From Favolaschia claudopus (lineage: Eukaryota; Basidiomycota; Agaricomycetes; Agaricales; Mycenaceae), in assembly GCA_037176885.1 (NCBI GenBank), contig JAWWNJ010000037.1:1550001-1614000 (forward strand): a DNA stretch of 64,000 nt, written 5' to 3'. This document shows, in pieces, positions 21,967 through 33,258 of the stretch. The notes under the pieces were generated by a model. It was given only the letters and a program-made list of their open reading frames with translations, was not told where the DNA came from and searched no databases. The position numbers and the translations under genes were made by a program. Each line of letters opens with the position of its first letter. Position 1 is the stretch's first letter.

Positions 21967-23353
21967 ATGTCTCCTCCTCCTCACGGTACCAACTCCATTC
22001 ACGACGGCTTTCCTCCTGAGGTGGAAGAGGTTATTTTCTTTCACACCCTGAACAACCCTAGCAGCTGGATTCGCTTCGACGTGGATCGTGGTAATATGGT
22101 GCAAGTCAGCAGACGTTGGAGGAATGTGATTCAAGGCAGCGGTCGGTCGCGAGCGTTCCTAACCCTGATTCTTATGCTCATTATATTGGTTGTAAACAGC
22201 TAGAATTTGGACTACCGTCGTCCTTCACCACGCCATGAACTTAGAGCATATTATGTATACCGTCGGTCAAATCAGATCAACCTCCACGCATTTGCAAGTT
22301 GTTGTGGACACCCAAGCTACCGATGGGGGAAAAGCTTCGCTCAAAAAATATTCTCCGACACAAGACGCCATCTTGAATTGGGCAGAGACTGTGCTGCCGT
22401 TTTGCTCAAGTATTCGTCTGGTCGCTAAGTTGTAATACTCCGCTCACCTTTTCTTAGGCGTTGTTTCGAGGGCCTCGCATATTACAGTCACTTCTTTGAC
22501 GCACGACTGTGTCGTCGCGATCTTGGAGGGGATTTCGTTTTCCAGCGCCCTTGGTCTTGAAGTTTTATGCTGCCGCGCTCGGGAGCACATGCGCTATCGA
22601 ATCCCATGCAGCCATCCTCCTCACGGCCACGACGCAACATTACGGGTCTTGACGTTGGACAAAGTCGTCCCCACTTGGGATATTTTGGACGCGTACGCCA
22701 ATCTCTGCCATCTATCTTTGCGCGACATTCCATACCCCATTAATCGCTACACCGCTCGGGCGTTGCTGGAGACTTCTCCAGCTCTCGCGTCGATAGATGT
22801 CGCCAATGTGACTTTCCATGCCCTTTCGATGGACGATGATATGACTGATATCGTTGCGCCCCATGTCACCGATCTGAGCTTGGCATTTGGCGCATATCCT
22901 TCTCTCAATCTGCCGCCCTTTCTGAAATTACCGAAACTGAAATCTCTGAAATTAGAGTCGAATCTACGCCCGTCCTGGAGTCTGATAGGTGGACTGTGTC
23001 TGGAGTACCTTCATGCCGTGGAGTATTTCTCTATGAAATGCCCCTTTATGGATTTGACCGCATTGGACTGCTTGCGGCATCTGCGCGCGGCTACTCACAT
23101 TGATGTGCGCCACTGCGATTCTGGATTAATTAGGGCTATTTCCCAGTCGGCGGTCCTCCATACGCCGCATATATTGGAGTGGATAGTCCCTTCGGATACG
23201 CCGGTAGAAGTGCTTTCGAAATTTCTGGGGTGGCCCAATCGAGCTGTTGTTTACGAGGTACTTGACGCGTCTTCATCTAGCGAAAACAAATACATACGCT
23301 GGGACGATGGGTTGTCGTGTCGCCTGGTTCATGACACGGAACTAGGATTTTGA
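21967..23353 (+). CDS. F-box/LRR protein, intact parent of the chimera
   Basis: Exons 21967-22145, 22204-22409 and 22458-23353 give 426 aa. The F-box is GFPPEVEEVIFFHTL with VQVSRRWRNVIQ. Exon 2 begins IWTTVVLHHAMN, matching IWRDIVFHIAMG of the gene at 3476. Exon 3 carries the solenoid and the closing ILEWIVPSDTPVEVL. Intron 2 uses a GTATTC donor, chosen because only this phase joins PFCS to VVSRASHITV as in the paralogue. The duplicated block ends at 23116 inside exon 3, so this is the complete version and the copy at 13484 lost its end. Probable SCF adaptor, target unknown. Confidence 0.8.
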
Positions 23354-23936
23354 ACAAATGTCGGCTAGTAGATGGAGCGTTTATGTGTGCTGGATCTTTA
23401 ATATATATTCAGTGCTATTGCTGAGCTAACTAGACATGAGTATTTGAGCGCACGCGCGATTCCAGCGGCACCGCGCTCGCGGTTAAGCTCTCGCAACAAG
23501 GTCTCAGCTCGGTCACGTGATTTGTTGTTTGCAACGCGTCCGTGGGAAAACGCGACCATGAGAACAGACACGTGACGTGCACGTATCAAATTGCCACCTT
23601 CTTCTCTCTCCCTCGACCACCAGAATTTCACTCAACGACGTTCGCGACTGAGTGTTAGTACATCGTTTTGCACGTCTTGGTTGCCATATGGGCCCCACGA
23701 CTTAGTACAGGATCCCCGCTGCGCCTTGCCATAGGCGCTATGGGTGGTCCTCGAAGGTCGGTGGGAATTTCCCGATGACCGCGTTTAGCGCGTTAAACTT
23801 GACGTGGTGACTTGCCATAGGCACTGTGTCAATGTCTAAGTGCGAACTACGCGAACATTGTTTCTTTCTTTGGCCTCTGCCTCTGTCTAAAGTGCGGTCT
23901 TGTTAACTTGCCCCTATGTTTTACAGATATCACGCA
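23354..23936. promoter_or_regulatory. Upstream region of the dioxygenase-like gene
   Basis: Contains CTTGCCATAGGC twice (23724 and 23812), the first inside a perfect palindrome CCATAGGCGCTATGG (23728-23742), and a near-palindrome GTTTAGCGCGTTAAAC at about 23784. A GTTAAC branch-like site and TTTTACAG just before 23926 suggest a leader intron. No gene is seen. Confidence 0.35.
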
Positions 23937-25701
23937 ATGCAAGGACCTTCGTCGCAGATACGCATGCCTGGGAATTCTTTTGCATCTTCTGATGCTTCTC
24001 CACTCTCTACTCTCGGGTTCGAGGTGCATCAATCAGACATATCGCTGGAGGAATTAGTAGAAGCAGCGGAAGCAGATCGGGCAGCGCGAAACGAGAATGC
24101 GGAGGGGCATGCAGATAGCGAGTCGGAAGATGATTACAGTTTGACAAATGCAGACTTTGGTGCGTTTTTACTACCTTCAGCCTTGCACCTCGTCTTATTC
24201 TAGATAATAGACTTGGAGACTTTGCCACCGACCTGTGCGGGATCGAGCTGCCTGTCATCACCAGATGACACAATACCGCCGACTTCGACGTCCCCAGCTT
24301 CAGTCGCGGCTGCGACGAGCGCGCGCGGCGCATCTGCGTCTACTTCGGTTCTGTCTCAGCGTACACAGGCTCAAGAGCGAAAGGCCGACTACCATAAGAA
24401 CCGTCGTCGGGCGAAACGGCAGAAAAACGCCTCCAACCCGTACACCCGCACCAATAAATCTCTCCCCTCCAATATCTTGACTACAATCGATGTTCATCGC
24501 GTCGAGTTTGACGCGGCCCATCTTTGGCTCGGCGTGCCAGACAAAGGTCCCCCCAAACCCAAGAGATCCAAAGACCCAGCTCGGTGGGGTAAAGTTCGTT
24601 TGAGAAAAGTAGAGGAACTTGTTCAAGACCTGAAATTCATGCGGATCCATTGGGATGGGCGGTGAGCAGCATATGATCATGAACTCGTCTAATAGGCTAA
24701 TTTTCGATGACAGCCGGCCTTTGCTTATTTTGGATCGATACGGTCGGATTATCGTAGTATTTGTGCCAGGCCCGGACGATCAAGACTGGCCGTCGGTGAC
24801 TGCCGATGCGGCGAAGGCTTTAGATGACGCACGACACGCCGGTATCCGTACGAACGCATTCACCGACGAAGCCGGGATACACCGCCGCGGCCGTTTTTTT
24901 GTGTTAAGAAGCGGCGTGTCTCATGGTGGCGGTCAAGCGGTGCGCGTGCTACTCGCTAATCTCGGATGATATGATGCTAAGTGTTCATAGTGTCCAAAAA
25001 ACGCGTCAATCTCTCCTGCGTGCCAACCTTTAGTCGATAATCTCTTGGGAAATAAAAGTGTTCGCCGGATCTGCGGATTTCAATCAAGTACGCTGATTTC
25101 GCATGCGACTATGAACGAAAACTGATCTCGTGTTGCTTTAGGTGCGTTCAAAACATGGGCTCCGAAGCTTTTCAAAGATTATGTGACGGATCTTCGAGAT
25201 CTTTTCAACCACGACCCGAAACTGCGTTCAAATTTCACTAACTCGATATTCCCATCGGTGACCTTCAATGTTGGACCTCAATCTGCTAGTTTCGAACATC
25301 TCGACGACAAGAACCGCGGATTAGGATGGTGTGCGATCACTAGCGCTGGTAATTTCGACGCTACGAAAAGCGCTCTTCTGTATTTGAAAGAGTTGAGACT
25401 GGTGGTAGACTTCCCATCCTCGGCGACCTCATTCATTCCCTCCGCCGTTGTTCATCACGGAAACACACCTCTGGCTTCTCATGAGACCAGATACTCCATT
25501 ACTCAATACGCAGCCGGCGGGCTCTTTCGATATGTGCAGTACAAATTTCGGACTGCTAAGAAAGTAGTTGCAGCCGGTGGTGACCGTTTGAAGCGCTCGT
25601 TTGATGGGCCCCCCGGCAAGCGGCTCGACATTGGGCTCAGCTTGTTTTCAAAGCCAGAGGAGTTGGAGTCGGATCATCGCATGTGCTTCGCTTCATGGTG
25701 A
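23937..25701 (+). CDS. 2-oxoglutarate/Fe(II) dioxygenase-like protein, TET/JBP-like
   Basis: Exons 23937-24159, 24211-24661, 24714-24939, 24991-25087 and 25142-25701 give 518 aa in phase. The N-terminus is disordered, with a basic stretch (HKNRRRAKRQK). From RPLLILDRYGRIIVVFV the chain looks folded. The C-terminal half has a dioxygenase double-stranded helix signature: an HxD iron motif in FEHLDD (H385, D387), GLGWCAITSAGNFD, a distal His in AVVHHGNTP (437/438) and a 2OG-binding Arg in ETRYSITQY (449). TET/JBP proteins oxidise 5-methylcytosine and are known to be expanded in basidiomycetes beside transposons; placing this gene there is my inference from the motif layout. The start could be the in-frame ATG at 23916, but an acceptor-like TTTTACAG lies between the two. 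Confidence 0.6.
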
Positions 25702-25896
25702 GTTTCCTGGATACTGAGGCTGATGACCACCTGATGTTCATATATATTGGAGATATAGATTGAGAGGTGAACAAGCGAAGGGCGCTAGAGGAAGACGGTA
25801 GTATATGAGCATGCCATTCGGTGCTGTGAATATCGACAAGCGGTAATGTTATATAGGCGTACATTTCGTTCTACTAGATAAAACACAAATACATAG

Positions 25897-27252
25897 TCAC
25901 AGTGCGTCAGGCGTTCCTTTTATAGGAAAAACAGCGTATCCAGTCCCGCTCGACTCCCATTTCCTAAACGACGGTTCATCTTGTTCCTGCATCCCCTCGA
26001 AGATCTCGGTCACTTTGGACCCGGGCCAGTTGAATAAGCTGTCCACTTGCGAATCGGAAATGCCACGAGAGACAATCCAGCTCTTCAAAGCCTTCAACGA
26101 GGGATGACCTGGTCCGTTGGCTCGAGCGATGTCTTCGAGAAAGTGGGTGGACCCTTCGCGAACGTCCAAGACCTCCGTGGAGTGTAGCTCCGACACAAAG
26201 TCTTTTACCTGAGTAGAATAAGCCCATAATCCGATACAATACCACAAGTCTTTTACCTGAGTAGAATAAGCCCATGATCCGATACAACATCTCTTTATCT
26301 TCCGCAAAATCGGCCGCATATGATGAACTACTCGATCCCACGGTGCGTCCTCGTCTCCTCGAAGACTCAGATAGGCCAGTCCGGGCGCGTACACGAGCTC
26401 AACCGTCTCAATCCCGCCTGCTTCCGAAATATCGACCTTCAAGGCGCGCAGCGTCGGGAACTCGATGATGTCGCCACCTGGGTTGCCCTTGCATGTAATA
26501 TCTACCACCTCGAGTTCCTCAATGACAACACAGTTGCGAAGAATGCGTATCACTTGATCCCAAGACAACGGGAGGGGAATGGAAAACATGCGCAGCGTCT
26601 TGATATGCTGCAGGCCGCCTGGAGCGAATGCGACAGGACTGATGCCGGAAACTGATATCTGCTTGAGATGAGCTGATAGGATGGGCTGCAGATAGTTGCC
26701 GTCGTCAGTGGCTGAGAAGGTTGAGTAGCAAACAAAGTTTTCCAACGCATGCGCGTACTGCGTGTGGATATCGTGAAGAACGGATAACACCATCCGCGGG
26801 GTGTAGGTGTAGACGGTGAGAGATTGTGTCTTGTACACGAGCGGGGACACATGGTATGCAATCGCCTCTGACCACGCCGAAATCACGACGACGTCGTAGA
26901 TCCCTTCCAAATCATCAGCGTCTGGTTCAGCCTCGGTTTCTGTCGAGATATGCAGATGACATCTGCGCCGCTCGTTGGGCCTCGCCATTTCGCACACATG
27001 TTTAATGTGAGCCATGTCCATGCGCCAATGCACAAACACTCGCTCCCAATATTGACCTGCGACCCGTTAGTGACTACACTAGACGCCAATGCCTCTGTGC
27101 GCACCTGTGCCGTACACAATCCCATGCCATGTCTTGTTGATCCTGCCCAGAACTCCTTTCAAGCGCGAGGACTCCTCTCGCCTACCAATAGTAACCTCTT
27201 GCATAGCATGTTGGATGATTTCGCCTGTTATTTCGTTCGGTATGGTATTCAT
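25897..27252 (-). CDS. F-box/LRR protein with internal 48-bp duplication
   Basis: Exons complement(27252-27105, 27056-25897) give 435 aa. The F-box is MNTIPNEITGEIIQHAM with LGRINKTWHGIVYGT, aligning with MQAFPPELTGTII of the gene at 6306; the intron sits at the same place and phase. Exon 2 starts GQYWERVFVHWRMDM and runs through a leucine-rich solenoid to a SWIVSRGISDSQ block. At 26201-26248 and from 26249 a 48-bp unit is repeated in tandem, adding 16 residues (AYSTQVKD appears twice) without breaking the frame. The F-box alignment favours the ATG at 27252 over upstream in-frame ATGs. Probable SCF adaptor. Confidence 0.75.
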
Positions 27253-27677
27253 GTCGTGGCTTGAAAGACTGTGGTTCACTTGCTCCTGACTTGCTTTTTC
27301 CTGTCTCAAATCGTTCATTGAAGCGTGCCGAAATCTGCCGGCGTTGATCCGTTCCGCTATATGTGCGTGCGGGATGCACTCCGGCAATCAAATTTAGCTA
27401 ATTCAATCGGACTCGAGTGGTACTTGGTAAAACTAACCCATTCTATCGAATTCAGGCCAAGATCTAGGTTGCTCGAGGCTGGTCTAGACTTCTTGGCTCC
27501 ATATTTGTCAAGTCACAGGCTCGGTGTGCGGAAGAACAGCTTTCAACGAAATTAATTCGATCACAACGCCTATCCGAGCTGACGCTCAGGGACCAACGAC
27601 TGTGCACTTTGTCAAGCTCCCTATTTCCTACTGGATTGTCTCGCTTCATCTTCGTCCTCTTGCGGCCGTATTACCCG
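27253..27677. other. Divergent intergenic region
   Basis: Lies between the F-box start at 27252 and the 178-aa gene start at 27678, probably a shared upstream region. No repeat or small gene is seen. Confidence 0.4.
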
Positions 27678-28322
27678 ATGTCTCTTCCTCTCACTACCGA
27701 ACCTGTTTTGGCTGCGACTGCACGCATGTTGCGAATTTTGTTTGTAAGTCAACTGTTGCTTGAAATTGCCCGTGTGCTTACCTATGTATTGCAGGGTTCG
27801 CCTACTACTTTGCAAGGCGTTCTGATTGCTACCGGCATTCGACGTCCAATGACAGTCCGCATCCCAAGTTTTACCGGCACTGTAGACGGTGTATGCTTCG
27901 AGCCCTGGTTCGGTGTCGCGCTCAACGCCGTCCATACGGGAATAGACTTGTCAGTCATTAGCCCTCCCACCGGCAGATCGACCACTGCGGATTTGGGAAT
28001 CGCTGTTGTCCATATCGACCAACGCAATAACGCCGGTCATCCCGCAAACATGGCGATCAACCGTCGTTTCTCGAACTTGGGCATCAATTGGTACGGGAAT
28101 GTCATCCTGCTCGAAATCGATTTGCAGACCATGGTACTCAAGTCTCTCGAACGAGAGAACATGATTGTGGCGTTCGAAAGCTTGGATCAGTACGTTTGGA
28201 GTTTTCATCGGAATTGTTGGATTGCTTAATTGCGGTGCATGTTCAGTTTAATTCAAGAGAAGTGGCGCTCTCGAGGTCAAGAGTCTGACTTGACCGATGG
28301 GGCGGATGCTGAAGGCCATTAA
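27678..28322 (+). CDS. Orphan 178-aa protein, paralogue of the gene at 4926
   Basis: Exons 27678-27743, 27795-28189 and 28247-28322 give 178 aa. It starts MSLPLTTEPVLAATARM, then GVLIATGIRRPMTVRIPS, CFEPWFGVALN and WYGNVILLEID. Exons 1 and 2 have exactly the lengths of the paralogue at 4926 (66 and 395 nt), with the same phases (0 and 2). No known domain, signal peptide or membrane span is seen. The conserved WFG and W.GN(V/I)ILLE blocks suggest a compact soluble fold. It lies between an F-box gene and an SPT5-like gene. Confidence 0.7.
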
Positions 28323-28383
28323 AGATCGGGTGGGCTTCGTCAATCAGCGGTTACATTCGAGCCGGGGTACAGTCGCGTTACAT

Positions 28384-30702
28384 TTAGAATGAAGTCGTAT
28401 CGTACAAGCCGTGTGTACTCTGGATGAGAACATTTTTAGCTAGGCAGAGGAACATTGTGTGATAAAACGAAAAGCCTTCAGTTTTTTCGAACCGAACTCC
28501 TGCCACATCCCTCCCAAAACCGTGACCGCATTCGCCTATAGTTTCTGCATATTCTCCCAGCCTACTATTGTTGCCGTCAATAGCTGGTCCAATAATGACC
28601 ACCCGCTCTACCGTCGCCGTCAGCGGAAATGCGTCGTCCGTCCCTCGCCGTGGTCGTATACAGATTTTGGGAACATCAATTTTCGCTTGCGTGGGTCCGA
28701 CGCCATAGACCGTCAACATTGGGGAGTCGAATGAAGAATCTGTAAGTAGCAAATGTCCAAACTTCCCTTCAGCGTTGAGAGCTTTTTTGGTCACGGTTTT
28801 CAAATGGGACGCTATGTTGCAAAGGTGTACGTCGACCCGTTTGTTCGCCAGTTTGCGTATGTTTAACCACGTCCCGTCACGCTCGCCTGATATGATTTAT
28901 TAGTCATTACAAAAAGTCACTGATCGGAAGACAAACCGAGTAATTCAATTTGTCTCGCATCCAATCCAAGGTCGTCTTCGTTGGCGGGGGGTGTCGCCGA
29001 GCGAGGACGCTCGATTTCCGCAGGAAAAGCACCACGATACGTTGTGGATAGAGTTCCGTTGTTCTTGAGTACGTCTAACGGCAAATGCCGCGCTTCTAAG
29101 AGGGGAGTCGATGTACTTGAGAGTGGTATAAGCGGAACGCGCGGGCCATACAAAGGTGAAATACCCATCGTGCAACACATCCTCGATTGGAATGTTTTGG
29201 AAAGTCTCGTTTGAAGCGTCTTTTCGAATTGTTAGTAAAATGCCGTGGTGATTGCGCACGGATCGCCTCCAAGCAACTGCTCCTCTCATTCGAGCTCTCT
29301 CTAACCGCTCATTACGAAGATTTCCGTCGTAATCGCCTACAATCACCCCTCTCAAGCCTTTGAGCGGCCCCAACCCTATGACTGAAACGCGGATTCCGTG
29401 GTACATGGTCCCACGATCTCGCATGTCGCGACGGACGAGGTTGTACGGCTCCTCTGAGTTCACTGCGGTTCCCATTATCGGATCGTTCACATCTACGTCT
29501 ACGTCGGCGGCCCGTGATAAAAACTTTATAAAGCCAGGATTAGTCCAAAACGATACGGGCGGGGAACGAGAAAAGTGAAAATAAATGGAGCGACGTACGC
29601 TGGCGCTGGAGTGCCACAGTGGCTGAGTAAATGCGTTATATTTGCAAGGCTACTCGTGATCAATGTAAAGCGATACGACAATACTGAAAATAAACTCACA
29701 TCTAAGATTTGGATCGTTCCGTTGGGATATATGCGCGTCACAGACCCCGTACGGTTTGAGTACACGCCCCACCTCACGCGTACCATGTCTCCTGTTTCCC
29801 ATTCCCGGCGAACCTGATCTATTGCGACGTCTGAAATGGTTTCCACCGCGTTGGACAACGCTAATGTCCATGCTTGTGTGTTGACGGATTGTACGTGCCA
29901 TATCTTGTGGTCGAATACTACTCTATCTCGGGGTCTGAATTGATACGAAAAGTCTAAAGCGTGCCGGCGAATGTTGCTGAGCCTGGGGTAAATCGAAGGG
30001 CCCGTTAAGTTCGGGTTGTATAGTCCTCGATCGGACGGTATAACTTTCGCGTAAATGATTTGTCCGCTGTCGGATACAGCCTCCAAAAGTTGGAGCACAA
30101 ACCCGCTGTGACCCTTGTAACGACCTTCCACGACAACGACTCGATCGCCAGGTGAAACGGCAGGTCCAGGACCGGTCGAGGCGTATGTCAATAGAGGGGG
30201 GAGATAGCTTCGCATGAATGGAAACAATTCTTCTCGCGTAGCGTACGCTAGCAATGCGAGATAGGGCGGAGTGTTTGAGTCTATAGACAATTGAAGTTCG
30301 TCGTATGTCGCATTTGAATGTAATTGTACAACTCTGCCTTCTTCGTCGTGTGCGACGACGGTGTCATGATCCAGTTTGACGGCGATCCGACCCGCGCGCT
30401 TCCCCCGATTTACTCGGACCCAGGTGAGAGAGAAAAATCGCGTGGAGTTGATTTGGGATATGTCTTGGTGGTCTATGTCGAGCGTCTGTTAGTTGTGATT
30501 GTACAGTGCAACAAGGACCCGAACCTTCGACATTCGATTCGGTTTTTCGGACACAAACTAGATTCAAAACGGAGGCCGATTCTTCGTCTGACTCTTCGTC
30601 CGACGTACCCGTTACAGGCTCGGCCTCAATGGGAGCAGAGTCGGAACTGCTGAGGACGAATTGGCTATCGTATTGCGAGCGATTGATCTCTTCGACATCC
30701 AA
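28384..30702 (-). CDS. SPT5-like protein with KOW motifs
   Basis: Exons complement(30702-30559, 30485-29700, 29622-29165, 29115-28937, 28886-28384) give 689 aa, all junctions in phase. The N-terminus is acidic (TSDEESDEESAS). Three KOW-type segments follow: SPGDRVVVVEGRYKGHSGFV (about residue 159), WETGDMVRVRWGVYSNRTG (277) and GIRVSVIGLGPLKGLRGVIV (386), then IPIEDVLHDG. KOW motifs bind RNA or protein in transcription elongation factor SPT5. This protein lacks a recognisable NGN domain, so it is not the housekeeping SPT5 but one of the divergent SPT5-like proteins I recall from agaricomycetes. The last junction uses a GTTTGT donor at 28936, needed to avoid a stop and keep frame. Role unknown; nucleic-acid binding is likely. 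Confidence 0.65.
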
Positions 30703-31231
30703 ATAAGATTCGTCTGACGTGGAAGTGCTTGTAATCAGTTATGTTATAAGCAATAGACATTTTCCGGCGCACCATCTGGTTGTTCAGCTTCATTGTCTTT
30801 CAGCATGAGGGTCGACGATTGGCTCTCGATTCTGCCTTCGAACACCGAAATACTGGTACCTGGCTCGGACTCATGGCCTGTGAAAGGGAACAGTTCAAAG
30901 ATGTCGTGTTTGTATTGACCTGACTACACTTACTCGCGGTTATGGGTTGCCCGGCTGGGTCTGACATCTGGCGACGCGTTGAAGATGGTGGAGAAAAGCA
31001 AAGTCATTAGGGTCAGGTGATGCGAAAGGCGGAGCTTCGGCTTGTCAACTCTCGGTGATATAGATAACAATATCTTATCGATTTCTCCGACATCATGCTG
31101 TACGTTTGTTGTGCCTCGGCTTTCAGAAATCTCACGGCCGTCTGCTTCTTCCCCTCATGCACTGGACGGCTCGACATTGGGATTCTTTCTAGGTGCTCCG
31201 TAATTGCCAGTATTTAATGTAACGCTATCTT
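30703..31231. other. Intergenic with a promoter-like element
   Basis: 31062-31110 reads GATATAGATAAC, then TTATCGATTTCTCCG and GTACGTT, closely resembling 41388-41437. It points along the plus strand but no plus-strand gene follows. Otherwise no coding signal. Confidence 0.35.
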
Positions 31232-31697
31232 TTACATGCTTCTACGACGCCTACGGACCGTGTGCGCCACCTCACCGACTTTGGAGAACTCGAATGCCGA
31301 CCAATCGTACTGATGATGACGGCCGATAGGCTTGGAACCGTGTTGCAAAGGGGAGCGTTGAACGATGCCTTGCAATAGCGCTTGCTCCAACGAGACTTCG
31401 AAAATATGATCTCGGGTGGGTTCTTCGTATATCACTTTAGAACAGAATGGACATTTGACTTCGCCGTCGAGCAACCAGTCGTGGAGGCATGCGTAGCAAA
31501 ACAAATCCATGCACAACAAGCTCAGGAAATTTTAGTTCAACGTCTGAAGAGGCCAAGCAATGCTTACAATACAGGCATATACGAAGTTTCGAGGCAACGC
31601 ACACAGGTGAAGCGAGTGAAGCCTACACAATCGTACAAATCGTTAGCTTTAGACCTGGTCATGGAGTTTGCAGCTACTCACTGTTACTTTCAGACAT
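31232..31697 (-). CDS. Small RING-type zinc-finger protein, 119 aa
   Basis: Exons complement(31697-31682, 31622-31568, 31520-31232) give 119 aa. Intron 1 (59 nt) has a GTGAGT donor and a GCTAAC branch site. The ring reads TCVRC, eleven residues, C-M-D-L-F-C-Y-A-C, ten residues, CPFC. That is the C3HC4 cross-brace spacing, but the fourth ligand is Asp where RING fingers have His. The tail is short and basic (HTVRRRRRSM). RING proteins usually act as E3 ubiquitin ligases by binding an E2; Asp can bind zinc, so the fold may survive, but this is inference. The first exon is only 16 nt, which makes the exact start less sure. Confidence 0.65.
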
Positions 31698-31912
31698 TGT
31701 TGTATACCGTTGATTCGATGGAAGAGGTCTTGAGGAGTGGACTGCGTGGACGCCGCGGTTTAAATAATGTCGGAAACACTGGAGTACCTGTCATTGGCTT
31801 GTTCTACTCTATAGTCCGGTTCCTAACTCTCACCATTATCAGGTCCGCAAATGAATACTAAGCACTATCTAAGGCACATATTTAAAGTATAGGGAGGCTC
31901 GACACCGCGATC

Positions 31913-33258
31913 TCAAGACTCCACAACAATCGGCCCCTCTGCCGTAGCGATCAATTCCTGGGCTTTATGGCGCCATTGCATAGCTAAGTGTCGCCTGTTA
32001 GAAATGCTCCTGCGGACTGATAGTGGTTGCTTACCGTAGAAATCGTATAGTGGAGACACTGTTTGCACCCCAAACTCTCCCTGAATGCCTGCGCTACATC
32101 CAGAGCCTCCGTAGCTCCATGAAAGAACATGTGGACCCGGAAACGGCTGCATATTGGTGCGACGCGAAGCGAACGCTCGGTTGGGAAACGTCGCTCGAAA
32201 ACAGCCGCGATCGACCATGACTCGAATGGTGGCCGGGCAAGAGAACGAAACTCCGCATTTGTGTGCCTCGTCGTAATCTACGTAGAAAGAAAATCCACGG
32301 GACACATACTTTTTCAGTACTGCTAGAGCTCGTTCGGCCGCCACCCCGTTTTCGAGTCGGAAGAACTGTTGATTGAGAATAGCCTTGCCATCGCATAGCA
32401 GTTTGGGATTCGCAAACCAAATGCCGTCCGCGTCTAAGGATCCGGTGACGCACGAAGAGTGAAATTGCAAGACGGGTTCGTGTGCGTGCTCAGATCGACT
32501 GCGCATAATATTGATAGATGTCGTGGGATTTGAAGCAGCCGTCATCCAGCCGATCTGAATCAGCGAGGGCAGTCCATAGGTCGACGACTGATTCCGGGTG
32601 AGTCGATAATCGCTGCCAACTTCGAGAAAGCGGACTGCGTGCTGGAAAGTGGAATAGGGAGAATAAAAATCGACGTCGTTTGGTGTGAATGGGCGTGCGG
32701 GGTATCGACCCATGGCGACGCGAGGAATGACTGAGCCCGACACGATAACTCCCGTGGCAGCCTGATACTGTTAGACTTGTATTGATAGAATAGCGTTGTT
32801 GACTAACCTGCATGAATCTGATTGCGACATACGGAATTCCATACGGCTTGAATAAATCCGATACAGTCAATTGAATGACGCGAGATGTGAGTGCCCTAAG
32901 CCGCCGTGACGTCGCTCCCAGCATTACCAGCTGCTTCAAGGTCAGGCGTTCAGCCAAATATTGCTGGACGTCCATAGGTAAGCGGTTGAATCCTTGAGGA
33001 TTGGCGTACACTATGTCTGTCAAGAATAAGTGAAGTTTAGCTGGTCGTATTACTACCAAAGAAAAACACACCTTCGTCTGAGGAACGCCACGCCGTATCA
33101 ATCGTCTCCAAGAAGTTGATGACCGCGTCGTAGTGACGGCGAGAGCGAAGGGAAAGCAGAAACAAGAAAAGGAAGTCCATTGTAGATAGAAGATTGATCC
33201 AAACAGGCGACGTGATAGGAAAATTGTGGATCTTGCGCAATTGCCGGTCCCAGTTCAT
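31913..33258 (-). CDS. F-box protein with nucleotidyltransferase-like core
   Basis: Exons complement(33258-33072, 33016-32808, 32761-31913) give 414 aa. The F-box-like helix is NRLPMDVQQYLAERLTLKQL with LGATSRRLRALTSRV. Exon 3 opens VIVSGSVIPRV and, 20 residues on, has TPNDVDFYSP: a GS helix followed by D-x-D (D161, D163), the active-site pattern of the nucleotidyltransferase fold. Further on, FHSSCVTGSLDADGIWFANP, a KKYVSRGFSF helix and C-x5-CPATIR complete a layout I recall from agaricomycete proteins of unknown role. The gene at 42086-43226 is a divergent paralogue with the same intron positions. The start may lie further upstream. No substrate can be proposed. Confidence 0.7.

Larger units (their letters stand above)
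14634..23116. repeat. Tandem duplication, copy 2 (8,483 bp)
   Basis: Second copy of the block at 6151-14633, same orientation, directly abutting it. It carries the same gene order. Its right edge falls inside the intact F-box gene ending at 23353, so the unduplicated ancestor probably had that gene complete. Confidence 0.95.
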
